Source of the DNA: Arabidopsis thaliana | Lineage: Eukaryota > Streptophyta > Magnoliopsida > Brassicales > Brassicaceae | Length of the DNA stretch: 64,000 nucleotides | Direction of reading: 5' to 3' | Assembly: GCF_000001735.4 (NCBI RefSeq) | Contig: NC_003074.8 | Coordinates: 22,823,261-22,887,260 of the forward strand | In this document: positions 13,154-23,740 of the stretch, piece by piece | How positions within the stretch are numbered: position 1 is the first letter of the stretch | Layout of the letters: each line of letters begins with the position of its first letter | The notes under the pieces: model-generated | Database searches by the model: none | Seen by the model: only the letters and a program-made list of their open reading frames with translations | What the model was told of the DNA's origin: nothing | Position numbers and translations under genes: made by a program

Positions 13154-15543
13154 ATGAAGAACGGACAGGTTCTTCTCTTTTTTTTTTTGGATCAAATTAG
13201 ACCGGACAGGTTCTTCTATAACACAATTATTCTACCTTTGTTGTATTTGCTTTAGTCTTCTTCAAAAGTTGTGTAACTTCTGATATGCCTTTCCTTTTTG
13301 CAAGATAACAACTAGTTTCTGGTCCCTTGTAGCTATAAAGATTGGTGGATTAGGTTAACACTTTCACATAAGAAGTTGGACAATGTTGATCGTAAGCTAA
13401 CAAGTAGTTTCTGGTCCCTTATAGCTATAAAGATTGGTGGATTAGGTTAACACTTTCACATAAGAAGTTGGACAATGTTTAAATTTCCTTACTAGCAATA
13501 ATTAAGCTGTGTCAGTACTTGTAGATTTTGATTACAAAAAAGTGAAACTTTAGAAAATAACTATTATTTGATGGCAGTGCGCACAGGAGCTACAATCTTC
13601 CACTCAAGCTTCACATGACTCTCAAGGTGACCAGAAAACCAACCTATCAATAGATGCTCCTATACAAGATTCTGGTTCTGTATCTGCTTCAAGCAATGAC
13701 AGTAGGAAAGTTTCACGACAAGATATTGAACTTGTAAGAAACAAATTTGAGCTCCTTCTTGTCATTTTTAACTATTAAAAAGTAGGTTTCATCGCTCTCT
13801 CCCTATCTAAGTGTAAATATGTTGTGTCCTCCCTCGTATATGTGTAACATGTGATGATAAACACTTTTGAATGATGTAGGTTCAAAATTTGATAGAAAGA
13901 TGTCTTCAGTTGTACATGAACAGAGATGAGGTCGTGAAGACTCTCTTGACTCGTGCAAGGATAGACCCTGGATTTACAACCTTGGGTAAGCTTTTGAAGG
14001 TTATTAAATTCTCTTTGCTTCATTTTGTTTCATTGCATCATAGCCTTTCTTTCAGTCTTAGATTTTAAGAATTCTCATTAGCATAACTCCATCTTCTGTA
14101 CTGACGTGGGATAGAAGAGCTACATAGGATACTGGGTTGTTGAAGAGTGACACAAAATGCATGTTATATATTGTTTAGTTATAGCATTAGCAACGTGAAA
14201 CATGAAATGAAATCTCTATTTCTGACTCTCCTTTTTATTTTATGTGTGAAATCAGTTTGGCAGAAATTGGAAGAAGAAAACGCAGACTTTTTCAGGGCAT
14301 ATTATATAAGGCTGAAACTGAAGAAGCAAATAATTTTGTTCAATCATTTGCTTGAGCACCAGTACCATCTCATGAAGTATCCTCCTGGACCTCCAAAAGT
14401 TCCTCTGGCACCGATACAAAACGGAATGCATCCCATGGCACCTGGTAATAAGTCTGAAACCCTATATCACCTAAAAACTTGTATACTTATCACAAGTAAA
14501 ATAAGTTTGATATTGAACTTCACTTTTATTTAACACTGTTGTTTCGCAGTGCAGTTAACATGCCGATGGGATACCCAGTACTACAACATCCTCAAATGCA
14601 TGTTCCAGGCCATCCCCATCATCTTGATGCAATGGGAGTATCGAGCTGCCATGTTGTTAATGGAGTCCCTGCCCCTGCTAATTTCCATCCTTTGAGAATG
14701 AATACAGCGAATGAGTAAGAACTAACTCGCAGTAGAATGATTATTATCATCAGTTGATGGCATGTCCTGAGAAAAATCTCCATTTTTCTTAGTATGGTGA
14801 TCGATACAACTGCGAACGATGCAACTCCTCAAGTGATTCCACCAAACAGTGGTGCGATGCCTGAGATGGTAGCGAGTCCAGCTTCTGTGGCGTCAAGTGG
14901 ACACTTTCCATTTGCTGCTTCAGACATGTCGGGTATGGTAATGGACACTTCAGTACTTGATTCGGCATTCACATCTGACGTTGGACCGGATGGAGAAGGA
15001 GCCGGGAATTCCAGAGATTCCCTCAGGTCATTTGATCAGATCCCTTGGAACTTTAGCCTTTCTGATCTCACCGCAGATTTGTCAAATCTGGGAGGTAAGT
15101 TTCAATGTCATCCTTCTCTTTTTATTTCTGGCTATGGAATTGTCAGTTTTATAAAGAGCTGATTATCAGATAAAGATATGTATGTTGCAGATTTAGGAGC
15201 CTTAGGAAACTATCCAGGCTCTCCATTTCTTCCATCTGATTCAGAGATTTTCCTGGATTCTCCTGAACAAGAGGACATAGGTACTCTCTTATTTTTCAAC
15301 TCTTCTTCTTCCTCCGGTTTCACTAGTCTTGAATCAGATTGAACTAGATTTGGTACAATGAATAATAAATTGAAAACCCAATTTGAAGCTGAACATAAAC
15401 TTCAAGTTTGGTTGATATAGTGTTATGCTCTCTGATCATTATTTAAATTGATGCACATTATCTCTTTATCTGTATGAATAGAGGAGTTTTTCGTGGATTC
15501 GGTGCCTGGACCTCGTTCTAATTCAGATGAAGAGAAGCCTTGA
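13154..15543 (+). CDS. Plant-specific protein of unknown function (often named 'helicase with zinc finger')
   Basis: Exons 13154-13168, 13578-13733, 13880-13985, 14256-14444, 14555-14714, 14793-15094, 15191-15280 and 15482-15543 join in phase to 359 residues. The first coding exon is only 15 bases (MKNGQ). Exons 3-4 encode a conserved helical stretch, from VQNLIERCLQ through LLTRARIDPG and LVWQKLEEEN to RLKLKKQIIL. I recognise it as the plant-specific domain TIGR01589. The rest is Pro/Met-rich and then acidic, ending with FFVDSVPGPRSNSDEE. No helicase or zinc-finger motif is visible, so the common name looks like a legacy error. Exon 5 uses the second of two nearby AGs (14553-14554), the only one that keeps frame. 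Recalled locus At3g61700. The role is unknown. Confidence 0.82.
13162..13217 (-). mobile_element. Tiny poly(A)-tailed insertion with 15-bp direct repeats
   Basis: The 15 bases cggacaggttcttct occur at 13162-13176 and again at 13203-13217. The 26 bases between them start with a T-run followed by ggatcaaattag. Read on the minus strand this is a short sequence ending in poly(A), bounded by a target-site duplication. That is what a heavily 5'-truncated retroposon made by LINE machinery looks like. The duplicated sequence contains the donor site of the first coding exon. Replication slippage is the alternative. Confidence 0.55.
13313..13479. repeat. Intronic tandem duplication, 92-bp period
   Basis: A segment of about 75 bases at 13313-13387 recurs at 13405-13479 with about one mismatch (tagtttctggtccctt and onward through gttggacaatgtt). 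It lies in the first intron of the coding region. The near identity implies a recent event. Confidence 0.9.
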
Positions 15544-16216
15544 ATTGAAAGGTAGAGACGGCCATAATCATCTACAGTCACCAAGCATTATTAAAATAAC
15601 AAGTATTGATATATAAATCAGAGTATTATGAATAAAATGAAGCTGCAGTTGTAGTCTCCTTGTATCTCTATTACAATTCTCTTAAATGAAGCAAGAAATA
15701 GGCGTAGACTAGTTTCCTTTTCTTTTATTTGTTTCAATCCTATGCTTTGGTCATATGTTATGTTGTAGTTATCTCTAAATGGATATTTTCTTTAAAAACT
15801 TTTTTAGAAATATGTCTTACAAAACACTGTAAATGTCGTTGAACTCTTTAGCAGCATTCTGCATCAAACCGGATATGAGACATAATACGCTTGAGTGTAC
15901 TTATAAGAAATTTGTCTAAATGAGGTGAGAGCGTAAGTGTACTTATAAGAAATTTGTCTAAATGAGGTGAGATTTATGTTTAACAGATCAAAAATTAATG
16001 ATTTATGTTTAGTCTTTCGCGTTGTCGAATCCGGAAAAGAAGCACAAAGCTTGAAAGTACTAACGAAATAAAAAGGCCTATAATCACACAAATCAGACTG
16101 TACAAAAAAAGGGAAAAAAACTTAAAAGCATCAATGTTTCTTATTATTCGATGATGCTATGACATAAATGCTTATAAACTATTCACAAAGTCGTTGATTC
16201 AGTCTATCACGAGTTT
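15544..16216. other. Convergent 3' ends with a short tandem repeat
   Basis: This holds the 3' UTR of the + strand gene (to about 15680) and the 3' end of ATG6 on the minus strand. At 15894-15975 a ~40-base unit (agtgtacttataagaaattt and on) is present twice with a 42-base period. No gene is seen. Confidence 0.5.
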
Positions 16217-18993
16217 CTAAGTTTTTTTACATGAAGGCTTACTAGAGTCAGGACCTCGCTTGGCGTACAAGGAACCAGCCGCTGATATATTAGAAGGCAG
16301 AGAGACCGTCGCAGAGAGAGGTTGGAAATTAGTGTTTCCAACGAACCAGTAGAGAGCCCATTTGAGGTTGCAGAGAGTATACTTTAGTGCTTTGGTCCAA
16401 CTCTCTTGCTTGTTGAAGCTCTGTGTTATTGAATACCCCAATACTTTGTCCTTTTCGATCCTGCAAAAAAGATTTTATATGAGAAACTTGTAAGTTTTTC
16501 CATTGCACCCATTAACAAAAAAAGATAAGCGACGACAAAGATTTTGGTCTAAAAGAATGGGGACTTGCTTGTATGGAAGGTTGAGGCAATTATCTGGTGG
16601 AATATTGTTCTCTTGGTCCTTTGAATTTGCAAAATCAGCAAAGTCTTTAAGACACATCAAATACAGTGTCATGGCTTTATCGTACCGAGTGCTCCAAAAC
16701 AAGTTAACAGGACCAAACCTGCCGAAGATTATCAACAGCTTTTAGTTAAAAAGGGTCAAGAAAAACAAAGACAAAACTCAGCACAGGACATCTGTTTTCA
16801 GTTCAACCCCAATAACAAACCAGGACAAGAATATGCAATTTACTTACAGCTCATAAGTTTCGTTGTTGCTGTCTACAATTCTAGGATAACTCCCCATCGG
16901 CTGTATTTTAACTTGACATCTTAAAAGGGGTTACTGGTCAAGGATAAACTTCATATACAGTCAACAGAATCAAACAAAAAGGGTAAAATAAGGAAAAGGA
17001 CTGTGAGATAGTTATAAGGATACTGAAACTTTGGCCGGAAATAGTTACACATCGTATGGAGGAGAAGACAGGCTTGGCCCCAAGCAGCATTGATCTCATC
17101 CCACTCAACCTAAATATGTTTCATGTTGTTTAGACAAAAATATGAGCAGAACGAGATTATAAACATACAAGGAAAGTAGCAAAACTTACTTTTATGGCAG
17201 GGAGTCTTCCAAGTCGAAAATTGTTAATTGTACCAAATTCCCCATCATTCCGTATGGGGAAGGCATCAATAAGTACATTTGTCTTATTTAATAACTCTAA
17301 ATGTGCTTGTGAAACTTCAATCTTTGCCAAGATTGCATCTCTCTCTTCCTGTTAACAAAGACATATCTTTTACACTAGATCTAAGAAACGAGTGTTACAC
17401 TGATAAAGCCTAAACCTAATCAAGTGCTATGGCTACTAATACCACAATAAGAGAGAACTATTATCAAGTGCTATGAATACTAATACCACAATGAGAGAGA
17501 ACTATTATCACGAATCTGTGAAGCAAACGAATGAAGGCTCTGGACTCTCTAAAGTATCATTTAGTAAAATGAAAAATAAGGGAGAACCCTAAGAGTATCA
17601 CCAGAAACGCACCTGATGGGCAATTAATTGAAACTGAAAATTATTGAACTCTTGCCAATACCTATACCAGAAAAGTCGAAAAAACATGTCAGAAAATAAA
17701 ACCAGGCATTATAAATGTATCGTTGGCCAATAAGGAAACAGTGAGAGAGCTTACCGATCTTCAAGTTCGTTAAAACGATTTCCCTTGAATTCTAGCTCCT
17801 TCAGTTGATGGTTTACTTCAGCATTTTGTTTCTCTGTTTCTTCTATAGCTGCAACAAGTTTTCTTTCTTCTTCCTCAATCTAAGTAGAGCAGGAAACAAC
17901 AACCAACTTCTAACTTAAGATTATATGAAATTCATCATCTTTAGAGTCAAACAATATGGTAAAAGCTGAAATATACCTTCTTCTTTTCCTTGAGAAAATC
18001 AGCTTCACTAAGAACATCTTGCGTCTCTCCTTCTAACCTCTGAACGCATGCTTCGTATGCTTCCACGTCCCTCGTCACATCCTCGACTTCTTTTTCAAGT
18101 TTATCAGACAATACCCTCATGCATTCTAAGCACAATGGCTGTTCAACCTATAAAATTCAAAAAAGGGGAAAGTAAAACATATTATCAGGTCCACATGACT
18201 CAAATTTATCGAGCAGATATACTCTTGTAACAAGAACAAAAACGTTAGAGCGTCATGATACCTGTGTCTGAGTTCTAGCAATATCAAAAGCACGAGTTAA
18301 GACATTGATAGTCGCATTAAAGCCAGAAGTATTTGAATGTAAGGGACCGTTTTGGCCCACTTCAAGAGACAGATTGTGAGAACCACCAGAATCAGAAACA
18401 GGCTCAGACTTATAGACAACTACAAACGATTCCTCCATCGCCTTTCCAGATTGAGTAGCATCAGGCTGAGGTGAGGACGCCCCGCGAGGACGTGGAGGAA
18501 TGCCCTGAGATTGAGGAGGCTTATGTCGAGGTAAAACAACAAAAGAGTTGTCCATGCGTGTTGAACCAAGAACACTGTTAGCTCCATGGATAGATGAGCC
18601 CTGCGTAGCTGGATGCAACAAATCACATTTTCATTATGAACTTTTAGACACATAACAAATCATTCATCATAGTAATAACTTAAAATATGCTCGAAGAAGA
18701 ACCAATCCTAATTCTCCAAGGCCTAACTTACAGATTGGATCTAAATCAACAATTGAACTCTATCTATCTATGATGAACAAGAACGCAATTACCAAACATG
18801 AATTCCAAAAAAGGGAACGAGAGGGAGGAAGAAGGGGCTAACCGGACGGAGGGGGATCGTTGAAGAACTTGCCGGCGTAGGAATCGACGCCGACGATGGT
18901 AAGGGAGTGGTGACAGTTTTGGCAGACCCATTTCGGCAGATTCGGATCGATCGGGATAGTCCGACTTTTATCTGGAATCTCCTCTTTCCTCAT
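16217..18993 (-). CDS. ATG6: Autophagy protein ATG6 / Beclin 1 homologue
   Basis: Ten exons (18993-18843, 18608-18262, 18147-17977, 17879-17755, 17661-17613, 17348-17190, 17109-17024, 16919-16848, 16718-16569, 16460-16217) join in phase to 517 residues, the expected length. ATG6 is the scaffold subunit of the class III PI3-kinase (VPS34) complexes in autophagy and vacuolar sorting. It has an N-terminal CxxC (WVCQNC) and a second CxxC (LCLEC). A Glu/Lys-rich coiled coil lies at about 185-270, followed by the Beclin conserved domain to the Ser/Lys-rich end. The ninth intron (16568-16461) begins with GC (AA^GCAAGT), not GT. The start is the ATG that gives the family's [11 protein letters not shown]-terminus; a second in-frame ATG 11 codons upstream was not chosen. 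Recalled locus At3g61710. Confidence 0.95.
17420..17509. repeat. Tandem duplication in an ATG6 intron, 44-bp period
   Basis: The unit beginning tcaagtgctatg at 17420 recurs at 17464 with few differences (through agagagaactattatca). It lies in the ATG6 intron between exons at 17613 and 17348, away from the splice sites. Confidence 0.8.
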
Positions 18994-19050
18994 CGCTCTC
19001 CCAGTTTTTGTGGGGGTTTTAACCAAAGAGAAACTCCGTACGCAATCAAT

Positions 19051-19062
19051 CTAGGGTTAGGG
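19051..19062 (-). promoter_or_regulatory. Telo-box in the ATG6 5' region
   Basis: The + strand reads ctagggttagggttt, so on the ATG6 strand there are two adjoining AAACCCTA units about 60 bases before the start codon. Telo-boxes are frequent in leaders and promoters of plant growth-related genes. Function here is inferred from the motif only. Confidence 0.45.
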
Positions 19063-19261
19063 TTTGAATTTGTCTACACCAAACAATCTGTGTGTGTGAT
19101 GCTTGTTACTAATCTAAATCATTCACCGCCTAATTTTAGATTTCTCTCCCAGAGATAGAAATCCGATAAACTGAAGAAGAAGGAAGACCTTGATAGATTT
19201 GTAGACAAAACTCACACGGAATTTATAGTTTTAAACTAAAATTATCATGTCTTAATCAAAA

Positions 19262-19332
19262 GCACCAGTGGTCTAGTGGTAGAATAGTACCCTGCCACGG
19301 TACAGACCCGGGTTCGATTCCCGGCTGGTGCA
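19262..19332 (+). tRNA. tRNA-Gly (anticodon GCC)
   Basis: A complete 71-base cloverleaf. The acceptor arms GCACCAG/CTGGTGC pair, followed by A. A-box TGGTCTAGTGG and B-box GGTTCGATTCC are intact, and the anticodon loop is CTGCCAC. A CAA sits just upstream and a T-stretch (gttattttt) downstream, as expected for a plant Pol III gene. It lies between the ATG6 promoter and the MCTP 3' end. Confidence 0.97.
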
Positions 19333-19750
19333 TTGTTATTTTTGCCTTCCAAATATTTTTCTATCGCTCAAAACTTCACAATGCACGTGAACTTCGATTA
19401 CATTAAAACATAAACGAGTTTAGTTTGTAAACTATTCAAGTTTCATTAGATTGACGATAATTTTTGTTGTTGTTATATTACACACACAAAACATTAAGAA
19501 AAGAAAAACAAGTTTGTATCCTCGAGACCTCATAAAAATCAAGTTTGTATATCCTCAGACCTCATAATTTAATTAAATCATCGTTACGTTTTAAAAACAA
19601 ATCACTAAATAATGGGCTTTTAAACACTAATGTATATAAGAGATATGAGCCGTCCAAAAAAACAAAAATCAACGGTCTAGAAATAATAGCTGCAAAACAA
19701 AACAAATAAATAAAGAAGAAAAAAACAAAAACCCTAGCTAGAGAATTGTC
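19333..19750. other. Spacer between tRNA-Gly and the MCTP stop codon
   Basis: AT-rich sequence that probably includes the 3' UTR of the MCTP gene on the minus strand. No gene is seen. Confidence 0.4.
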
Positions 19751-22138
19751 TCAGAACATGAGGTCTTCGTTGCTCGGCAATCTTCGGAAGAAGTTGAGGC
19801 TCCCATCGGGTAAATTATTGCGGAACCACGGTAGTTGCACCCAGTAGCAAATAAATACGAAAATCAAACACTTACGAACATGTAGATCCCAACCAAGGCA
19901 AACGACGAGCATGGAGCAATAACAGAGGGCCAATAAGATAATCAAAACGAATGGCCGCTCAAGCAACGTAAAAGCCGCTAGTAACCGTTCGCCTTGTGTA
20001 GCAGCATCCCCCATTAATAACATGACGTTCTCCATAATCTTCCTCAACCTATCGTACCTCATCCTAAGAATGTTCAAATCGTTCTCCGACGACGGAAACG
20101 AGTCAAACTCTTCGGCTAACTCGTCTAGGTTGATCGAGTCAAGTTTCCGTAGCTTCAAATCGACGAGAATCAAAGGAGGCGGAGTGACGTTCCGATAAAA
20201 CAACCAGTTATATGTTTGCCTCGGGGACTTGAGGATTTCCCGTAAAAGTATAACCACAATGCAAAGCACAATGCAATACGCAACTAGCCACGAAGTCACC
20301 AACCAATATATGTAGTACTCCCAAAAAAGAAACACAAAACTGACTCCAAGCGCAATGAATTTCGGAGTACAGGCTGTCGTGGATCTGACCGATGCAATGA
20401 CCGAAACACACCACAAGACCATCTTAACGACTGTATAAAGCCTATCAAAATTATCTTTGGATATTCTTATACTGAAGTTCCTACTCTTTGGTTTCAACAT
20501 ATCTGACACAACTTCGCTTCTCAAAGCCGGCTCTGTTCTCGCAAGATTCGCACAATTAATCTCAACAGCTTGTGCTCTCAACTTGTCGATCTGATACATG
20601 GACAATGGAGATTTGTAATGAGCTTTCGGTAACATCCAACGGAAAGGAGCTGAATACCGTGCATACCCTTGCGCAACATAAACAAAACGAACTGCTAGCT
20701 GAAGCTCTCCCATCTTCTTCAGTCCGCTGCTTCCCAACTTCAGAATAGGATACGAGCAAGTGTAAATCCAGTCACTTTGTACCCGGTTCAATGGAATCCT
20801 CACTTTCCCGATCGGAACATCGTTCGCCTTATTCTTGTCCTCCAAGATTTGTCGATTATCGTAGATTCCAAGGGTTAACACCGTACACTTCTCGTAAACA
20901 TCCCACGAATACTGCTCGTTCCACTTGGGTGAGACACTATTAACCACGGTTCGAGTCCTGGCCCATTTATTCCCGTATTTAGCCACTACGTAACTGTCGA
21001 TAGTCTGTTTTTTCTCGTCGCTTCCCTTTAAACCGGTTGCTCCCAAGATCCCGATTTCTAATTTCCCGAGCAGACCGGGCCATAACCCTTTTACAAAAGC
21101 TCTATTGTCGCTCGAGTATTGGGTGCATTCCTCGGCGACGTGATAAGCTTGATCAGTGGCTAGTTTCATCTTGAGTCTGCTAGCGAACCTCCTCGAATCG
21201 CCAGCCGGTTTGACTTCAGTCGGCATTTCAATGTCGTAGAACAAAGCCGGTGCGGAACTTGGAACTTTGAGCGGAGTCATCTCTGTCAGCTTCTTCTTCA
21301 ACGTCCCTATGCATCCTTCGTGTTGTTCGTCTTCTCTGTCGATTAACCTAATGTAGACAGTTCCTTCTAACGGCTCTGATGCAACAAAGATTAGATCTTG
21401 GTTCCATGACGGGTTTGTACCGGAAGAAACTTTCGTTTTTAGAGCGACTTTACCTAGAGTAGCTGTCACATAAACCGAAGGAGTCTTGTTTTTATCCTTG
21501 GAAATCAAATCATGACCTGAAACAATCGTAACCCTAACATAACAGAGCCTTGGGGCTAGGTAGACCTTAGGTCGCGTGTTGATCACGCGAGAGGCACACA
21601 CTTCACAGGCGTCTGAAAACCAAGCCTCTGGATAAACCTCATCAACTTGTGTACCGAACCAAACTGACATCAGCAACTCCATGTAAAAGTCGGTTTCGGT
21701 ATTATGCATAGAGTACCACTGCGGTGCGATTCTTGCATCGGGAGGAACCCTAGTCGGAATTTCCGAGGCCAGCTTGAAGTTGCGCTTGTTGATTACGGTA
21801 TTGGTCGGACCGTCTTTAAGAGTAACCGACAAGACATCACCTTTGGATTTGTCGAAAGCAAAGACTTGGTTCCAATCCATATTTGGTCCCATTGGCAGAT
21901 TTTTGGTAGAGGATTTGTAGTTCCCGAGAGTGATTTCGACGACGGGGCAACATATGCGGGCACTAGGGTTTACAACAGAGTTGTTGATGGCTTGGATTAC
22001 TTGTACGTAAAGAAACTCCATCTGTTCGACGAGGTCGTGTGAAGAAGTTGGACCGTAACGAGGGTTTCGAGCTCCTCTTTCTCCTCCCAGCTTTGGAAAG
22101 ATTTGCTTGACGGAGAATTCATCTTTATTGGCAGCCAT
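19751..22138 (-). CDS. MCTP12: MCTP family protein: multiple C2 domains and C-terminal membrane region
   Basis: A single-exon frame of 795 residues. Three C2-like domains are visible, at about 30-150, 195-300 and 355-470. The C-terminal phosphoribosyltransferase-C (PRT_C) region (about 600-795) holds two hydrophobic clusters, one near FLFWEYYIYWLVTSWLVAYC and one near LLALCYCSMLVVCLGW. The protein ends in RRLPSNEDLMF. From family knowledge, plant MCTPs tether endoplasmic reticulum to plasma membrane, often at plasmodesmata, and some regulate transport of proteins such as FT. The first C2 domain lacks the usual aspartates for calcium, so lipid binding there may be calcium-independent. Most MCTPs are intronless in the coding region, as here. 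Recalled locus At3g61720; the family number is from memory and less certain than the family. Confidence 0.9.
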   Translation of the reverse strand: MAANKDEFSVKQIFPKLGGERGARNPRYGPTSSHDLVEQMEFLYVQVIQAINNSVVNPSARICCPVVEITLGNYKSSTKNLPMGPNMDWNQVFAFDKSKGDVLSVTLKDGPTNTVINKRNFKLASEIPTRVPPDARIAPQWYSMHNTETDFYMELLMSVWFGTQVDEVYPEAWFSDACEVCASRVINTRPKVYLAPRLCYVRVTIVSGHDLISKDKNKTPSVYVTATLGKVALKTKVSSGTNPSWNQDLIFVASEPLEGTVYIRLIDREDEQHEGCIGTLKKKLTEMTPLKVPSSAPALFYDIEMPTEVKPAGDSRRFASRLKMKLATDQAYHVAEECTQYSSDNRAFVKGLWPGLLGKLEIGILGATGLKGSDEKKQTIDSYVVAKYGNKWARTRTVVNSVSPKWNEQYSWDVYEKCTVLTLGIYDNRQILEDKNKANDVPIGKVRIPLNRVQSDWIYTCSYPILKLGSSGLKKMGELQLAVRFVYVAQGYARYSAPFRWMLPKAHYKSPLSMYQIDKLRAQAVEINCANLARTEPALRSEVVSDMLKPKSRNFSIRISKDNFDRLYTVVKMVLWCVSVIASVRSTTACTPKFIALGVSFVFLFWEYYIYWLVTSWLVAYCIVLCIVVILLREILKSPRQTYNWLFYRNVTPPPLILVDLKLRKLDSINLDELAEEFDSFPSSENDLNILRMRYDRLRKIMENVMLLMGDAATQGERLLAAFTLLERPFVLIILLALCYCSMLVVCLGWDLHVRKCLIFVFICYWVQLPWFRNNLPDGSLNFFRRLPSNEDLMF

Positions 22139-22568
22139 CTCTGAAACAAAAACAAAAAAAGAAAGATATGAATAAGAAACTGAATTTCAGACATAAGTAA
22201 ACACACGAATTAGTAATAAAGCTTTAAACGAACTGACTTAGATAGCTAAACAAGAACCCTGAAGCAAATACAAATCTATGGGGAATAAGAATTAGACTAC
22301 CAAATTTTTGATCCTTTAACATATATCAACAGTTTTCAAGTTCCGAGTGAATAAATTAGGTATTGGATCTTAGGGGAAATTAAAGATCGAACCTTTAGTA
22401 GAGAAAGAAGCAGAGAAGAATCGAGATGAAGCAAATAAAGCGGTAAATATTTGAGAGATGAGTCAAAGGAAGTAACTCACAGACAATGTTTGGGACTTGT
22501 TTTGCTTCCGTCTTCTCCGGTCAGCTTCCTTAGGTTTCTTCTAAAGCAAGGCTTGATTATTCTTTTTG

Positions 22569-22603
<35 letters not shown>

Positions 22604-22960
22604 ATATATAACTCATATAGAATATACACAAAGAGTTGAATAGAGAAACAAGATTTAGAGAATAATCTATAGGATATTTACAAAGAGTCGAATGCTTATA
22701 TGTAATATCTTCTTTCCTAATAGAAACAATGTAATCTGCTATTATTTGTAAACTAAAATTGTTAACAACTTTAAAACGATGAAAATGTTTATATGAAATT
22801 AATTTGCAATACTTTCCCATTTTCGTGGTTTCATAGAATCTGCCGAAGAAAATCTACGAATTCTCTCATTGGCATTTTTACTTTTCTCTTGGCGTTTGGG
22901 TTTGGGTTTGGTTTTGACATAGTATTTAATGCAATTATAGAGAGATCCAAATTCCAAATT
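22139..22960. other. MCTP 5' region and spacer
   Basis: The first ~370 bases are probably 5' UTR and promoter of the MCTP gene. A (TA)n tract is at 22569-22610. The remainder is AT-rich. No gene is seen. Confidence 0.45.
22569..22610. repeat. (TA)n microsatellite
   Basis: About twenty TA units with one phase break. It lies about 430 bases upstream of the MCTP start codon. Confidence 0.9.
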
Positions 22961-22992
22961 CTATACAAACGTTACAAGACTATTAAAAACAA

Positions 22993-23308
22993 TTAATCGC
23001 GCGCCGACAAACCGGGCAGAACTATGCAACTTGAGCCACGCATCAATACATTCGGTATGGAAGCAATGTTCACATTCAGGTAAACACCTAACAGTTTCTT
23101 TGGTTGCGTATTCCGACAAACAAATGGGACATACAACATCACTGGACCCGGTCGGGAGTCTCCTACTCTCCCCTAGCTCAACTTTCTTGTATGACTCAAT
23201 CGTAGACTCATCGAGACCTGTCCTCGCGACTTCCTCGCTTGGCTGCGGCATTACGGATCCAGAGAGGCGTGCAACCACTGCGTGTTGTATCTGGGAAGAG
23301 ACTCTCTA
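22993..23308 (-). pseudogene. RING-H2 finger fragment, ATL20/21/22-like
   Basis: On the minus strand the frame reads GLDESTIESYKKVELGESRR, then VVCPICLSEYATKETV, then the ECEHCFHTECIDAWLKLHSS region. This is the C-terminal part of an ATL-type RING-H2 ubiquitin ligase with six of the eight zinc ligands. The last pair (CPVC) is present in the DNA but one base out of frame, so the ring cannot be completed. The upstream half of the gene (receptor-like GUB_WAK and membrane segment in the family) is absent. The piece stops at about 23308, where a copy of ATX3 sequence begins. The stretch looks like a dead fragment, not a working gene. Confidence 0.75.
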
Positions 23309-23740
23309 GGACTTTACAATCAGGGCAATAGTAATTGTTGTGCTCCAGTTCCTTAAAACGATAACCAAATTACAACTGTCAGTCATTCGGCAGTTGTCCT
23401 AACTACTTAGAATCAAAAGTTAAGAAGCACGGAGATGTATAACTGCACCTTAAAGCGCTCATTCGTAATGATGTCGCACCCAGCATGAACCCATACGTTA
23501 CGCCCATCACAACACACGTAATACATCAAATCACGTCAGCTACATATTGTAGATGTAATAGTTTATAACTCAGGTCAGTATTTCACCGAGCATGGTCAAA
23601 GAGACTCTTGCAGATGCCACAATACTGATTGGATTTCCACAACTGAAACAAAAAAAATTGGATTCAACTCTTTTTGGCCAAAGAAAACTGAAGAGTGAGG
23701 AAATTTTGGTAAGAACCTTTGAACAGTGTCTGAACCATGC
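23309..23740 (-). pseudogene. Duplicated internal piece of the ATX3 gene (exons and introns)
   Basis: This ~430-base stretch aligns along its length with 31350-31795 of the ATX3 gene in the same orientation. It starts with a near-identical 40-base match (ggactttacaatcagggcaa and on). It covers the exons of the first PHD finger with their introns. The copy lacks about 40 bases present in the source (around 31632-31672). A splice acceptor has changed (TTAG to TTAC), and one zinc-ligand Cys is now Arg (DGCDVW to DGRNVW). Introns are kept, so it arose by DNA duplication and not via mRNA. It has no start and is not a gene by itself. Confidence 0.85.

Noticed and set aside
13154-15543. Helicase or zinc-finger function suggested by the gene's usual name
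   Set aside because: No Walker motifs, DEAD-type motif or Cys/His spacing is present in the 359 residues.
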